DNA of 11,539 nucleotides from positions 256,883-268,421 of the forward strand of contig MU646438.1 of the NCBI GenBank assembly GCA_026770585.1. Direction: 5' to 3'. A program made the translations under genes and the position numbers. The notes beneath the pieces are model-generated. The model ran no database searches. It was not told the DNA's origin and worked only from the letters and a program-made list of their open reading frames with translations. The DNA comes from Baffinella frigidus. Lineage: Eukaryota > Cryptophyceae > Cryptomonadales > Baffinellaceae. Every line of letters begins with the position of its first letter. Position 1 is the stretch's first letter. Positions 8,301 to 11,539 of this stretch are shown piece after piece.

Positions 8301-8500
8301 TCACGTCGTTCGCCCAGACGTGGTGCGAGGTCGACCGCAAGAAGAGCGCGCTGGCCACGGTGCTCACCGACGAGCACGCCCCGGGCAAGTTCCGCGTCAT
8401 CGGGGGACTCACCCAGTTCAAGCCCTTCGCGGAGGCTTTCCAGTGCCCGCAGGGCGCGCCTATGGCGCCCAAGGACAGCGAGCGCTGCCACCTCTGGTAA
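1507..8500 (+). CDS. M13-family (neprilysin-like) zinc metallopeptidase, 13 exons, 778 aa
   Basis: Predicted membrane-anchored zinc endopeptidase of family M13 (neprilysin/endothelin-converting enzyme type). Known members cut oligopeptides on the amino side of hydrophobic residues at the outer surface. Exons: 1507-2331, 2440-2475, 2878-2956, 3226-3291, 3805-3920, 4129-4230, 4825-4908, 5541-5636, 6104-6180, 6455-6512, 7309-7466, 7566-7645, 7941-8500. They sum to 2337 bases with consistent phases. Residues 1-22 are a short basic cytosolic tail and about 23-41 a signal anchor. NPCEDFYEFACGGW starts at 124, and substrate-binding-type NAF is 578-580. Zinc site: H619, E620, H623 (HEMSH) and E679 (EDIAD, with D683). 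H738 and R744 match the conserved His/Arg near the C-terminus, and the protein ends CHLW. Family members are about 700-770 residues. An alternative ATG at 1438 adds 23 residues. I chose 1507 because it gives the usual short tail before the anchor. Exon borders are inferred from GT/AG and family alignment from memory, without transcript data. Confidence 0.92.
2332..2439 (+). repeat. Intron 1: telomere-like filler
   Basis: 108 bases, almost entirely CCCTAAA/CCCTGAA/CTCTAAA variants. It starts GTCGAC and ends ACACCAG. Confidence 0.85.
2440..2475 (+). CDS. Peptidase exon 2, 36-nt microexon (residues 276-287)
   Basis: Bounded by ACACCAG| and |GTAACC and reading VFVERMGHFFKL in phase 0. It continues exon 1 (…PEMVEHRA) as expected for the M13 helical region. 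Only 12 codons long, it lies between two telomere-like introns. Confidence 0.85.
2584..2638 (+). pseudogene. Ghost copy 1 of peptidase exon 3
   Basis: Aligns with the start of exon 3 for about 55 bases. It keeps a CAG acceptor and shares GGAGGCTCAGCTAGTGATGG with the exon's GGAGGCAAAGCTGGTGATGG. An inserted base near the start shifts the frame, and a TAG/TGA pair follows. It breaks off into CCCTAA repeat. Confidence 0.8.
2777..2820 (+). pseudogene. Ghost copy 2 of peptidase exon 3
   Basis: ACCCGGAGGCGACGCTCGTG, then ATGGCCTTTGAAGAAGCTAA, matches the middle of exon 3 with small deletions. It has no acceptor and sits between CCCTAA-type repeats. Confidence 0.75.
2878..2956 (+). CDS. Peptidase exon 3 (residues 288-313)
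   Basis: Acceptor ACACCAG|GTT, donor GATC|GTACCC, ending in phase 1. It reads VGRPDPEAEAKLVMDFETKL and on to ILDD, matching the M13 'LEFETALA' helix. Two decayed copies precede it in intron 2. Only this copy has both an acceptor and an open frame. Confidence 0.85.
2957..3225 (+). repeat. Intron 3: telomere-like filler
   Basis: 269 bases with the best-preserved CCCTAAA run of the gene at about 3072-3120, flanked by diverged CCCTAAT, CCCCAAT and CCGAATC variants. It ends CACCAG. Confidence 0.85.
3226..3291 (+). CDS. Peptidase exon 4 (residues 314-335)
   Basis: Acceptor CACCAG|GC, donor CCTG|GTCTGC, ending in phase 1. It reads TTAYKEHAAVTSWAEVAEMAP and joins exon 5 to make the conserved APGFDW segment. 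The exon tail is repeated in the following intron without its GT. Confidence 0.85.
3279..3655 (+). repeat. Exon 4 tail plus intron 4 start, about three diverged tandem copies
   Basis: GAGATGGCTCCTG at 3279-3291 (end of exon 4) recurs at 3421-3433. Matching neighbours follow: C/T-rich DNA, then CCTTTGGTCA-like sequence, then GGAGATGGA-like and GATCAGTGTGTG. A third, more diverged copy runs from about 3548 to 3655. In copy 2 the exon tail is followed by CC rather than GT, so the donor is lost. Intron 4 (3292-3804) is one of three introns without telomere-like repeat. Its rest, 3656-3804, shows nothing else. Confidence 0.75.
3805..3920 (+). CDS. Peptidase exon 5 (residues 336-374)
   Basis: Acceptor TCTCCCAG|GG. 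It begins GFDWKAWQTQLAAC and ends GTPEG-type sequence at CCCGAG|GTCCCT, phase 0. This matches the family pattern of GFDW followed by a 'V-x-x-P-E' strand. Confidence 0.85.
3921..4128 (+). repeat. Intron 5: telomere-like filler
   Basis: 208 bases of CCCTAAA, CCCTGAA and CCCTACA variants. It starts GTCCCT and ends TGAACAG. Confidence 0.85.
4129..4230 (+). CDS. Peptidase exon 6 (residues 375-408)
   Basis: Acceptor TGAACAG|GGC. It includes FNTLLAETDIPTIKAVMRWK, matching the family 'LLAETPLEDWKAYLRWH' region. The donor AAG|GTCGCC is phase 0 and joins directly to VVSGAAPSLS of exon 7, restoring the family 'RWHLL-x-x-AAPYLS' spacing. Confidence 0.85.
4516..4537 (+). pseudogene. Ghost copy 1 of peptidase exon 7 (5' fragment with acceptor)
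   Basis: CGCAG followed by GTGGTGTCGGGTGCGGCC matches the first 18 bases of exon 7 with one change and keeps the acceptor. The exon body is missing, but the frame remains open from here through to exon 7. Confidence 0.8.
4603..4646 (+). pseudogene. Ghost copy 2 of peptidase exon 7 (frame intact, acceptor lost)
   Basis: Reads VVSGAAPSLSQELGG in one unbroken frame, nearly identical to the start of exon 7. It is preceded by CTCAA where exon 7 has CACAG, so the acceptor AG is AA. After 15 codons it loses similarity. Confidence 0.85.
4726..4791 (+). pseudogene. Ghost copy 3 of peptidase exon 7 with internal 25-bp duplication
   Basis: GTGGTATCGGGTGCGGCGCC matches the exon start. CGGCGCCCTCGCTCT then occurs twice (4741-4755 and 4766-4780) before CGGAGTTG. 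The acceptor is replaced by CGCAT. Confidence 0.8.
4825..4908 (+). CDS. Peptidase exon 7 (residues 409-436)
   Basis: Acceptor CCACAG|GTG, donor GTCCAG|GTCCGC, phase 0 at both ends. It reads VVSGAAPSLSQEFEDAM and on to WYKDLYGVQ, like 'AAPYLSKEFVDANFDFYGKTL' of the family. Three decayed copies precede it in intron 6. Confidence 0.88.
5027..5166. repeat. 140-bp foldback element inside intron 7
   Basis: Perfect 14-bp terminal arms CTAGCTCTGCCTCG (5027-5040) and CGAGGCAGAGCTAG (5153-5166). An inner perfect hairpin GGGCTCAC/GTGAGCCC lies at 5121-5128/5136-5143. No clear target-site duplication and no coding capacity. It could be a MITE-like element or a simple foldback. Confidence 0.7.
5227..5336 (+). 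pseudogene. Ghost copy of peptidase exon 8, interrupted by (GC)n
   Basis: CACCAGGAGCG at 5227-5237 equals the acceptor and start of exon 8. A 23-base alternating GC run (5235-5257) and unrelated T-rich DNA follow. Then GATGCAAGTGCTTCGTCGCT at 5306-5325 matches the exon's GACCGCAAGTGCTTCTTCGC, continuing to CGGCACC. Confidence 0.75.
5389..5510 (+). repeat. Imperfect 66-bp tandem repeat with a perfect 14-bp doublet
   Basis: GGCGTGTTCCCCTTGCTAG at 5389 and GGCGTGTTTCCCGGGCGAG at 5455 start two diverged units. At their junction GCGCGCGGACTTTT is perfectly repeated (5427-5440 and 5441-5454). Confidence 0.7.
5541..5636 (+). CDS. Peptidase exon 8 (residues 437-468)
   Basis: Acceptor CACACCAG|GAG, donor CACCAG|GTCTGC, phase 0 at both ends. 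It reads ERSARDRKCFFATTG and on to ASAMLYSDHLFHQ. This corresponds to the family 'RPRWKRC…LGEALGQLYVEKYF' stretch, with the conserved Cys retained. Confidence 0.85.
5842..5925 (+). pseudogene. Ghost copies 1 and 2 of peptidase exon 9 in a 29-bp tandem duplication
   Basis: CACCAGCCGAATACCACGGC occurs at about 5849-5868 and 5878-5897 as part of a 29-bp repeat. Exon 9 reads CACCAGCCGAACATCAAGGC. The second copy continues AAGGGATTCTCGAGAACACC, matching the exon's AAGGGATGCTCGAGAACATC, then fades into CCCTTAA repeat. Both retain the CACCAG acceptor. Confidence 0.85.
6005..6044 (+). pseudogene. Ghost copy 3 of peptidase exon 9, palindromic
   Basis: CACCAG, then GGATGCTCG as in exon 9, then a perfect 27-base palindrome (6018-6044; 13-base arms CGCATGCCTTGCG/CGCAAGGCATGCG around one G). 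The right arm resembles the exon's GCGGCGCAAGGGATGC, so the left arm is an inverted copy of the same piece. Confidence 0.75.
6104..6180 (+). CDS. Peptidase exon 9 (residues 469-494)
   Basis: Acceptor TGCACCAG|CCG, the only acceptor not followed by G. It reads PNIKAAQGMLENIRKEF and on to IPDAAW. It ends in phase 2 at CATG|GCACCC, so the intron has a GC donor. A G from exon 10 completes the Trp codon of the family 'DWM' motif. Confidence 0.83.
6181..6454 (+). repeat. Intron 9: telomere-like filler with a GC donor
   Basis: 274 bases of CCCTGAA, CCCTAAA, CCCTACA and CCCGACA variants in blocks. The donor is GCACCC, so this is a GC-AG intron. It ends AAACCAG. Confidence 0.8.
6455..6512 (+). CDS. 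Peptidase exon 10 (residues 494-513)
   Basis: Acceptor AAACCAG|G, donor TTCCAG|GTACCT. It reads MTPDNREDAKHKLREMFFQ, like the family 'MSPETRAKALEKLDAL'. Of four copies of this segment only this one has an acceptor and an undisturbed frame. The other three lie downstream in intron 10. Confidence 0.85.
6556..6839 (+). pseudogene. Three decayed tandem copies of exon 10 downstream of the real one
   Basis: Copies at 6556-6583 (internal deletion), 6635-6691 and 6783-6839 each start TCACGCC(T/G)AGACA and end TCTTCCAGGT. Exon 10 has ATGACGCCGGACA. All three carry an extra A that shifts the frame and none has an acceptor AG at the right place. The DNA between copies is related too: CGCTTGCTC, then C-rich, then TTTTTATTATTATT. 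The duplicated unit is therefore exon plus the start of its intron. Donor-like GT is kept in all three. Confidence 0.85.
6850..6945 (+). repeat. (TCCC)n microsatellite, about 24 units, in intron 10
   Basis: An unbroken run of CCTC/TCCC units directly after the last ghost of exon 10. It is pure pyrimidine on the sense strand and (GGGA)n on the other, so it can form triplex or G-quadruplex structures. Likely length-polymorphic. Confidence 0.95.
6951..7030 (+). pseudogene. Ghost copy 1 of peptidase exon 11 (frame still open)
   Basis: Begins CCGACGGACAAGGCGGGGGC and reads PTDKAGATDWPKHANAVEGH then LIKDYF. Exon 11 reads PTDKDGATDWPKRANALEGH then LGKDYF. No stop or frameshift over about 27 codons, but the exon's first bases and acceptor are missing because the (TCCC)n run abuts it. 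Confidence 0.85.
7109..7202. repeat. 94-bp foldback with two tandem 20-base hairpins in intron 10
   Basis: Outer arms GGATACCAACCAGCA (7109-7123) and TGCTCGTCGGTATCC (7188-7202) pair at 13 of 15 positions. Inside, CCACCAGGACAGCCTGGTGG, itself an 8-bp-stem hairpin, occurs twice (7132-7151 and 7156-7175). Confidence 0.75.
7196..7262 (+). pseudogene. Ghost copy 2 of peptidase exon 11
   Basis: ATCCCCGACGGAGCAGGATG, then CGCCGACAAACTACCCGAAG, matches exon 11 ATCCCGACGGACAAGGACGG and on, with indels that break the frame. It overlaps the right arm of the 94-bp foldback. Confidence 0.75.
7309..7466 (+). CDS. Peptidase exon 11 (residues 514-566)
   Basis: Acceptor CCGGCAG|GTT, donor GATAG|GTCAAA, ending in phase 2. 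It begins VGIPTDKDGATDWPK, corresponding to the family 'VKIGYPDKW', and runs to SMEKLTKTPDR, like 'LGKPVDR'. Two decayed copies lie upstream in intron 10. Confidence 0.85.
7467..7565 (+). repeat. Intron 11: short telomere-like filler
   Basis: 99 bases, the shortest intron, made of diverged CCCTGAA/CCTGAAA units. It ends CTACGCAG. Confidence 0.8.
7566..7645 (+). CDS. Peptidase exon 12 (residues 566-593)
   Basis: Acceptor CTACGCAG|GC, donor GCGG|GTCCGA, ending in phase 1. It reads RHWGGSTPLEVNAFYGPKSN and on to LWIPAG. It matches the M13 'W-x-M-T-P-x-x-V-N-A-Y-Y' and 'PAGILQPPFF' motifs, with NAF as the substrate-backbone-binding triplet. Confidence 0.88.
7646..7940 (+). repeat. Intron 12: telomere-like filler
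   Basis: 295 bases of CCCGAAA, CCCCAAA and CCCTAGC variants with a well-kept (CCCTAAA)n run at about 7811-7850. It ends AACCGCAG. Confidence 0.85.
7941..8500 (+). CDS. Peptidase exon 13, catalytic domain and C-terminus (residues 593-778)
   Basis: Acceptor AACCGCAG|GC. It begins with GILQKPFFDY and holds GHEMSHGFDDDGRRYD (zinc-binding HExxH), then GEDIADAGGL with the third zinc ligand, then HAPGKFRVIGG and FQCPQGAPM, and ends CHLW before TAA at 8498-8500. Family members usually have ENIAD or ENTAD at the third ligand; this protein has EDIAD. Confidence 0.93.
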
Positions 8501-8740
8501 TCGGCCATGGGAGGACGCACCCTGGGACGAGCCCGCTGATAGGCTGCCGGGGGTGGCGGGGCGCGCGGGCGGGGGGACGGGGGGGGGGGGGGGGGGGGGG
8601 CGATCGAGGGGGGGTCGGTCGCCTGATAGGGGATTGCATGTAGGTGGTGGTGAGTCAGGTAGGATTGGGTTTAGGTAGAAGTTAAACTCGAGATGTCTCA
8701 AGTGTGTGTGTCGACGGCAGTGCCACGCCATATTTGGCTC
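8501..8740 (+). other. Probable 3' UTR/downstream region of the peptidase gene with a 22-G run
   Basis: No gene. A run of 22 G lies at 8579-8600 inside a wider G-rich patch (8545-8620), about 80 bases after the stop. It is a strong G-quadruplex candidate on the sense strand. No AATAAA-like poly(A) signal was seen. Confidence 0.6.
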
Positions 8741-8850
8741 GCGTATCCCTTAAGTGACCAACGGGCGAATAATCGCCCGTGGAAGCCCTAGGCAGGTCCT
8801 AGGGCCCTACCGTAGGGCGTATGAGCCTACTGGCCACTTAAGGGATATGC
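8741..8850. repeat. 110-bp foldback element with nested palindromes
   Basis: Arms GCGTATCCCTTAAGTGACCA (8741-8760) and TGGCCACTTAAGGGATATGC (8831-8850) pair at 18 of 20 positions. Inside are ACGGGCGA/TCGCCCGT (8761-8780, perfect 8-bp stem, loop of 4) and CCCTAGG/CCTAGGG and CCCTACCGTAGGG palindromes. Non-coding and MITE-like in form. Confidence 0.8.
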
Positions 8851-8916
8851 ACTACCTAGCGAGTGCCACGGCAGAGGTGTCTCGCGTACTCTTGCACGCT
8901 GGGGGACATTGCTCAT

Positions 8917-9162
8917 ACCGAGCCGCACCACCCTGTACAGGGGTACCTTGCTCATAAGAAACCGCCCCCCCCCTAGGACCCTGCAGCAGGCCCTTGACCA
9001 GGGCCCTACGGGGGTCCTATGGGGGGGGCAGTTCTTATGAGCGAGGTACCCCTGTAGGCCTATCATAGCTCTACTGTGGGGTCCTAACGGAGTGTCTCTC
9101 ATGCGAGGTGCCCCCGTACCTAGCAAGTGCTATCGCGTGAGGGTGGTGCTGTGCGCCTCGGT
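8917..9162. repeat. Large foldback element with long inner arms
   Basis: Inner arms of about 45 bases (8937-8981 and 9011-9054) pair with few mismatches. They carry ACAGGGGTACC, GCTCATAAGAA, a C8/G8 block and TAGGACCC. Outer words ACCGAG and ACCACCCT (8917-8934) reappear inverted as AGGGTGGT and CTCGGT (9140-9162). The inner palindromes resemble those of the 110-bp element next door. Confidence 0.8.
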
Positions 9163-9616
9163 CGGACAGGCGATGAGCCTACCGAGGCTCACAGGTGCCA
9201 AACAGTCAGCGGCCCTGAGGAGGTTCGCAGAAAAGAGGGCCAAGCCCACTTGATTACCTGAGAGTTGACACGAGATTTAGTCAACCCACCCGGTACAAAA
9301 TTACGAACACGCACGCCCCAAAGTGTTGTTACTAGGAGCCGATCACAGGTTGGCCTGCACGGCCACTTTAGAGATTTTTGGGCACCTGCGGGGCGGTTCT
9401 TTTGTAAACCTCAGGAACACGCTGATAACAACTACTGAGTCCAAAAGACCCGTTTTTCGTGTTTGTGGAGTGGTTTTACCCCCTAAGACACCTCCAACTA
9501 TTTTTTTCGCGAGTCTGGTGCTGACATACCACGAAATAGCTTTGATTGTCACTGGGGCAACCAAACAGTAACTTTCTGATATGTATCGCAGATGGTTTTG
9601 TCCCCTATTACCACCT
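9163..9616. other. Stretch without recognisable gene or repeat
   Basis: Mixed-composition DNA. Only short frames with no domain signal were seen, plus a small palindrome GAGCCTACCGAGGCTC near 9176-9191. Confidence 0.5.
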
Positions 9617-9666
9617 TACATGTAGGGTCCGATGCAGAGGCCTACATGTACTGTACAGGGGTACCT
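9617..9666. repeat. Hairpin plus dispersed 16-mer shared with the large foldback
   Basis: TACATGTAGG (9617-9626) and CCTACATGTA (9641-9650) are perfect inverted arms. The following CTGTACAGGGGTACCT (9651-9666) is identical to 8933-8948 at the left edge of the large foldback. This suggests one element family. Confidence 0.75.
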
Positions 9667-9683
9667 CTCTTACAAGGAACACC

Positions 9684-9830
9684 CGCCCTCCGTTCCCCTA
9701 ATTATTAAAAAACTCCGTGGAAACGTCCGCCCTCCGTTCCTTAATTATCACAGAACTCCGTGAAAACGCCCGCCTTCCGTTTCATGATTATCAAGGAACT
9801 CACGAAAAACGCTTGCCTTGTTTCTCAATC
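9684..9830 (+). repeat. 43-44-bp tandem repeat array, three units plus a decayed fourth
   Basis: Units start at 9684, 9728 and 9771 (CGCC(C/T)TCCGTT) and run through AATTATCA-like and GAACTCCGTGAAAACG-like segments. A decayed fourth unit starts near 9812. Confidence 0.8.
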
Positions 9831-9968
9831 CTTCTGGTTTCAAACCCCCCCCTCTCTCCCTCGCGTTCAATACTGCGCCGCCCCCTCAAACTGAGATTAC
9901 TCCTCGTCCTCACCACTGCATGCCTGACTCGGGCCCTGCGGCGATCCTACATGTGAAGAGGGGTGTAG

Positions 9969-10010
9969 GGTCCTACGAGGAGGCGCTTGTGGTCCTACGA
10001 GGAGGCGCTT
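9969..10010 (+). repeat. Perfect 20-bp direct repeat, 22-bp period
   Basis: GGTCCTACGAGGAGGCGCTT at 9969-9988 and 9991-10010. It is followed by TTCTTACGAGC, a variant of the TTCTTATGAGC found in the large foldback (9032-9042). Confidence 0.9.
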
Positions 10011-10020
10011 TCTTACGAGC

Positions 10021-10205
10021 ACCGACCGGATTCTCCCTGCTTTTTCGTAACTTTAAGAAAACGTGGACCGACTGCTTTCCTGCGGTTTCTTGACTTTTAA
10101 GAAAACGCGGACCGACCGCTTTCGTGCGTTTTCTCAACCTTAAGGAAATCGGACCGACCGGATTCTTCCCCGTTTTTTTTGTTTTAAGAAAACGCAGACC
10201 GACCG
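10021..10205 (+). repeat. 42-46-bp tandem repeat array, four units
   Basis: Units start ACCGAC(C/T)G at 10021, 10067, 10111 and 10153, with the next unit's first bases at 10198. Each ends TTAAGAAAACGCGG-like. Period and the shared GAAAACGC word suggest kinship with the array at 9684. Confidence 0.85.
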
Positions 10206-10590
10206 ACCCTCGAGCCAGAGTGTTCTTGTAGCCGAGGTATCACTGTAGGGACATGTACATGTATTTCCTTATTCTCTGGTAAACCCTATGTAGGCTCTCA
10301 GGGGGGGGTCGTTTTCTTGTAACAAGATGCCACTGTCAAGCATGTGAAGGCACGGGCAGGGGAGTTGATGCAAGAGCCAATCTGGCTGAGTCAGCTTAAC
10401 ACCACATGAGTCTCTGCCCTTCTTGCAGTCATCTCGGCCCCACACACCGCAGGAGCCGAGTGCAGGCGTGTGTCTACCAGCCTAGACCCACGCTACGAGC
10501 GGGTTCGGACCAGCACACCGAGACTCCATCCCTCGCGAATCCCTCCCCGGCACCCACGCGCAGCCCCCCCCCACTTGATGCCCCCTCCTC
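10206..10590. other. Stretch without recognisable gene
   Basis: Mixed, then C-rich sequence. It contains ACATGTACATGT (about 10251-10262), similar to the ACATGTA hairpins upstream. Frames from 10406 on are Pro/Ser/Arg-rich with no domain. Confidence 0.5.
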
Positions 10591-10661
10591 CACCACCCAA
10601 CTCCCCGCCCCGCCCAACACCGTGTCATCATGGGCAGAGCGGGGCGGGGAGTTGGGTGGTG
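10591..10661. repeat. Perfect 22-bp-stem hairpin, 27-base loop
   Basis: CACCACCCAACTCCCCG and following bases at 10591-10612 are exactly the reverse complement of 10640-10661 (…CGGGGAGTTGGGTGGTG). The loop is 10613-10639. It lies about 170 bases beyond the stop of the minus-strand gene, so it could sit in that gene's 3' UTR or act in transcript end formation. It could also be another foldback element. Confidence 0.85.
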
Positions 10662-10827
10662 CTTTCCACCCAACCCCACGTGTCCCCTCCCCCTGTCCTC
10701 GCCGCCTTGACCAACGGACAAGCGGCTACACGCTACCTCTTCACCGGCCCCGTATGCCCTCCCCCCGCCCTCCCGCGTCGAGGAAGAGTGCGCCTCGGTC
10801 GAACAGGTGCCGAGCCTCGGTGGTTGA

Positions 10828-11121
10828 CTAATGAAGGAAGAGGCGCATCTCCGCGCGCAGGACGACGCTCCCGTCCGCGCGCACGGACTGCGCCTTCTCC
10901 CCCTCCGTCGGCGTGAATCCCCAGCCCGCAAAGGCCATACCCTTGAATTCTTCCGCGGCTGGTTCTTCCAGGCTTCCAACCTCGAAAACCGTGCGGAGTG
11001 TCGCATCGTGCTTGTCGAGGATCGAGAACGTCACGTGCGTACGGCACTTGAACGTACTGCCCGGGTTCCCTTGAATGTAGTATCCGAGGAAGTGCGAGTC
11101 TTCGAGATCTGGGGATGCGAC
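10828..11121 (-). CDS. Terminal exon of a minus-strand gene, possibly MATH/TRAF-like domain (partial)
   Basis: On the minus strand an AACCAG acceptor (AG at 11123-11122) follows a CCCTAAA-rich intron. The exon from 11121 is open for 97 codons to TAG at 10830-10828. It reads VASPDLEDSHFLGYYIQGNP at the start, then THVTFSILDKHDATLRTVFE, then GMAFAGWGFTPTEGEK, and ends SVVLRAEMRLFLH. The order 'LGYY-I-Q', 'VTFSILDK', 'GWGF', then 'DGSVVLRAEMRL' resembles MATH domains, which have 'W/G-W-G-F' and 'D-x-x-x-I-R-x-E-V' near their ends. This is recognition by eye and could be wrong. Codons are GC-rich like those of the peptidase. Coding sense, acceptor type and intron filler match the neighbouring gene, and the two genes converge. 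Confidence 0.65.
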   Translation of the reverse strand, partial: VASPDLEDSHFLGYYIQGNPGSTFKCRTHVTFSILDKHDATLRTVFEVGSLEEPAAEEFKGMAFAGWGFTPTEGEKAQSVRADGSVVLRAEMRLFLH

Positions 11122-11539
11122 CTGGTTTCGGGTTTCGGGTTTCGGGTTTCAGGTTTAGGGTGTAGGATTGAGGGTTTAGGGTTCATAGTTTGGGGTGTAG
11201 GGTTAAGGGTGTAGGGTTCATAGTTCAGAGTTTAGGGATCAGGGTTTAGGGTTTATGGTTTATGGTTCAGGGTTGAGGGATTGGGGTTCAGGGTTTAGGG
11301 TTTAGGGTTTAGCGTTCAGGGTTTAAGATGTAGGGTTTAGGGTTTAGGGTTTAGGGTTCGGGGTTTATGGTTCATGGTTTGGGGTTGAGGGTTTGGAGGT
11401 TAGGGTTTAGGGTTTAGGGTTTAGGGTTTAGGGTTTAGGGTTTAGGGTTGAGGGTTTAGTGTTTAGGGTTTTAGGGTTTAGGGGTTAGGGGTTAGGATTT
11501 TGGGTTTAGGGTTTAGGGTTTAGGGTTTAGGGTTTAGGG
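11122..11539 (-). repeat. Telomere-like intron of the minus-strand gene, running off the window
   Basis: TTTAGGG, TTCAGGG, TTTCGGG and TGTAGGG units on the plus strand, i.e. CCCTAAA-type on the coding strand. (TTTAGGG)n is nearly perfect at about 11401-11447 and at the window's end. Because an exon with a proper acceptor abuts it, I read it as an intron, although a subtelomeric location of the whole window cannot be excluded. Confidence 0.8.

Noticed and set aside
7925-8731. A 268-codon minus-strand open frame
   Set aside because: It is the antisense shadow of the catalytic exon 13, whose plus-strand frame has the zinc-binding motifs. High GC3 keeps the antisense frame open.
8754-10093. Short frames between the two convergent genes
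   Set aside because: All are under 100 codons, overlap foldbacks or tandem repeats, and show no domain or splice pattern.
11122-11539. A true chromosome end (telomere)
   Set aside because: Units are degenerate and mixed, the tract abuts an exon with a proper acceptor, and equivalent tracts fill introns in the middle of the window.

Overview
This window is nuclear DNA from a eukaryote, most likely a GC-rich alga or related protist. The main gene is split into 13 short exons. Nine of its 12 introns are packed with degenerate plant/algal-type telomere-like repeats (CCCTAAA, CCCTGAA, CCCTAAT and similar). No bacterial or viral features were seen. Dinoflagellates fit three traits: TTTAGGG-type telomeres, a G after the acceptor AG, and a GC donor. 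Green algae, haptophytes and others cannot be excluded from this sequence.

Layout. (1) 1-320: tentative minus-strand coding exons of a gene running off the left edge, ending in a telomere-like tract. (2) 321-1506: GC-rich, then AT-richer DNA with no supportable gene. It is probably the shared upstream region of two divergent genes. (3) 1507-8500, plus strand: a complete M13-family (neprilysin-like) zinc metallopeptidase. I assembled it by hand from 13 exons into a 778-residue protein, with all splice phases consistent. It has a type II membrane anchor, the NPCEDFYEFACGGW motif, HEMSH, EDIAD, an HAPGKFR motif and a C-terminal CHLW. (4) 8501-10827: no gene; a 22-G run, several foldback (inverted-repeat) elements that share a motif, two 42-46-bp tandem repeat arrays and a perfect 22-bp-stem hairpin. 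(5) 10828-11121, minus strand: the terminal exon of a convergent gene, perhaps MATH/TRAF-like. (6) 11122-11539: the preceding intron of that gene, again telomere-like.

The most unusual aspect is the introns of the peptidase gene. Beside at least seven exons (3, 4, 7, 8, 9, 10, 11) lie decayed partial copies of the same exon ('ghost exons'), one to three per intron, usually without a usable acceptor. The C-rich telomere-like strand is always the sense strand, both in the plus-strand gene and in the two minus-strand genes. CCCTAAA/CCCTGAA repeats contain neither GT nor AG but do contain branch-point-like CTAA/CTGA. These repeats may therefore be tolerated, or even useful, as intron filler in one orientation only. 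They may also serve as recombination substrates that keep duplicating the exons they flank.
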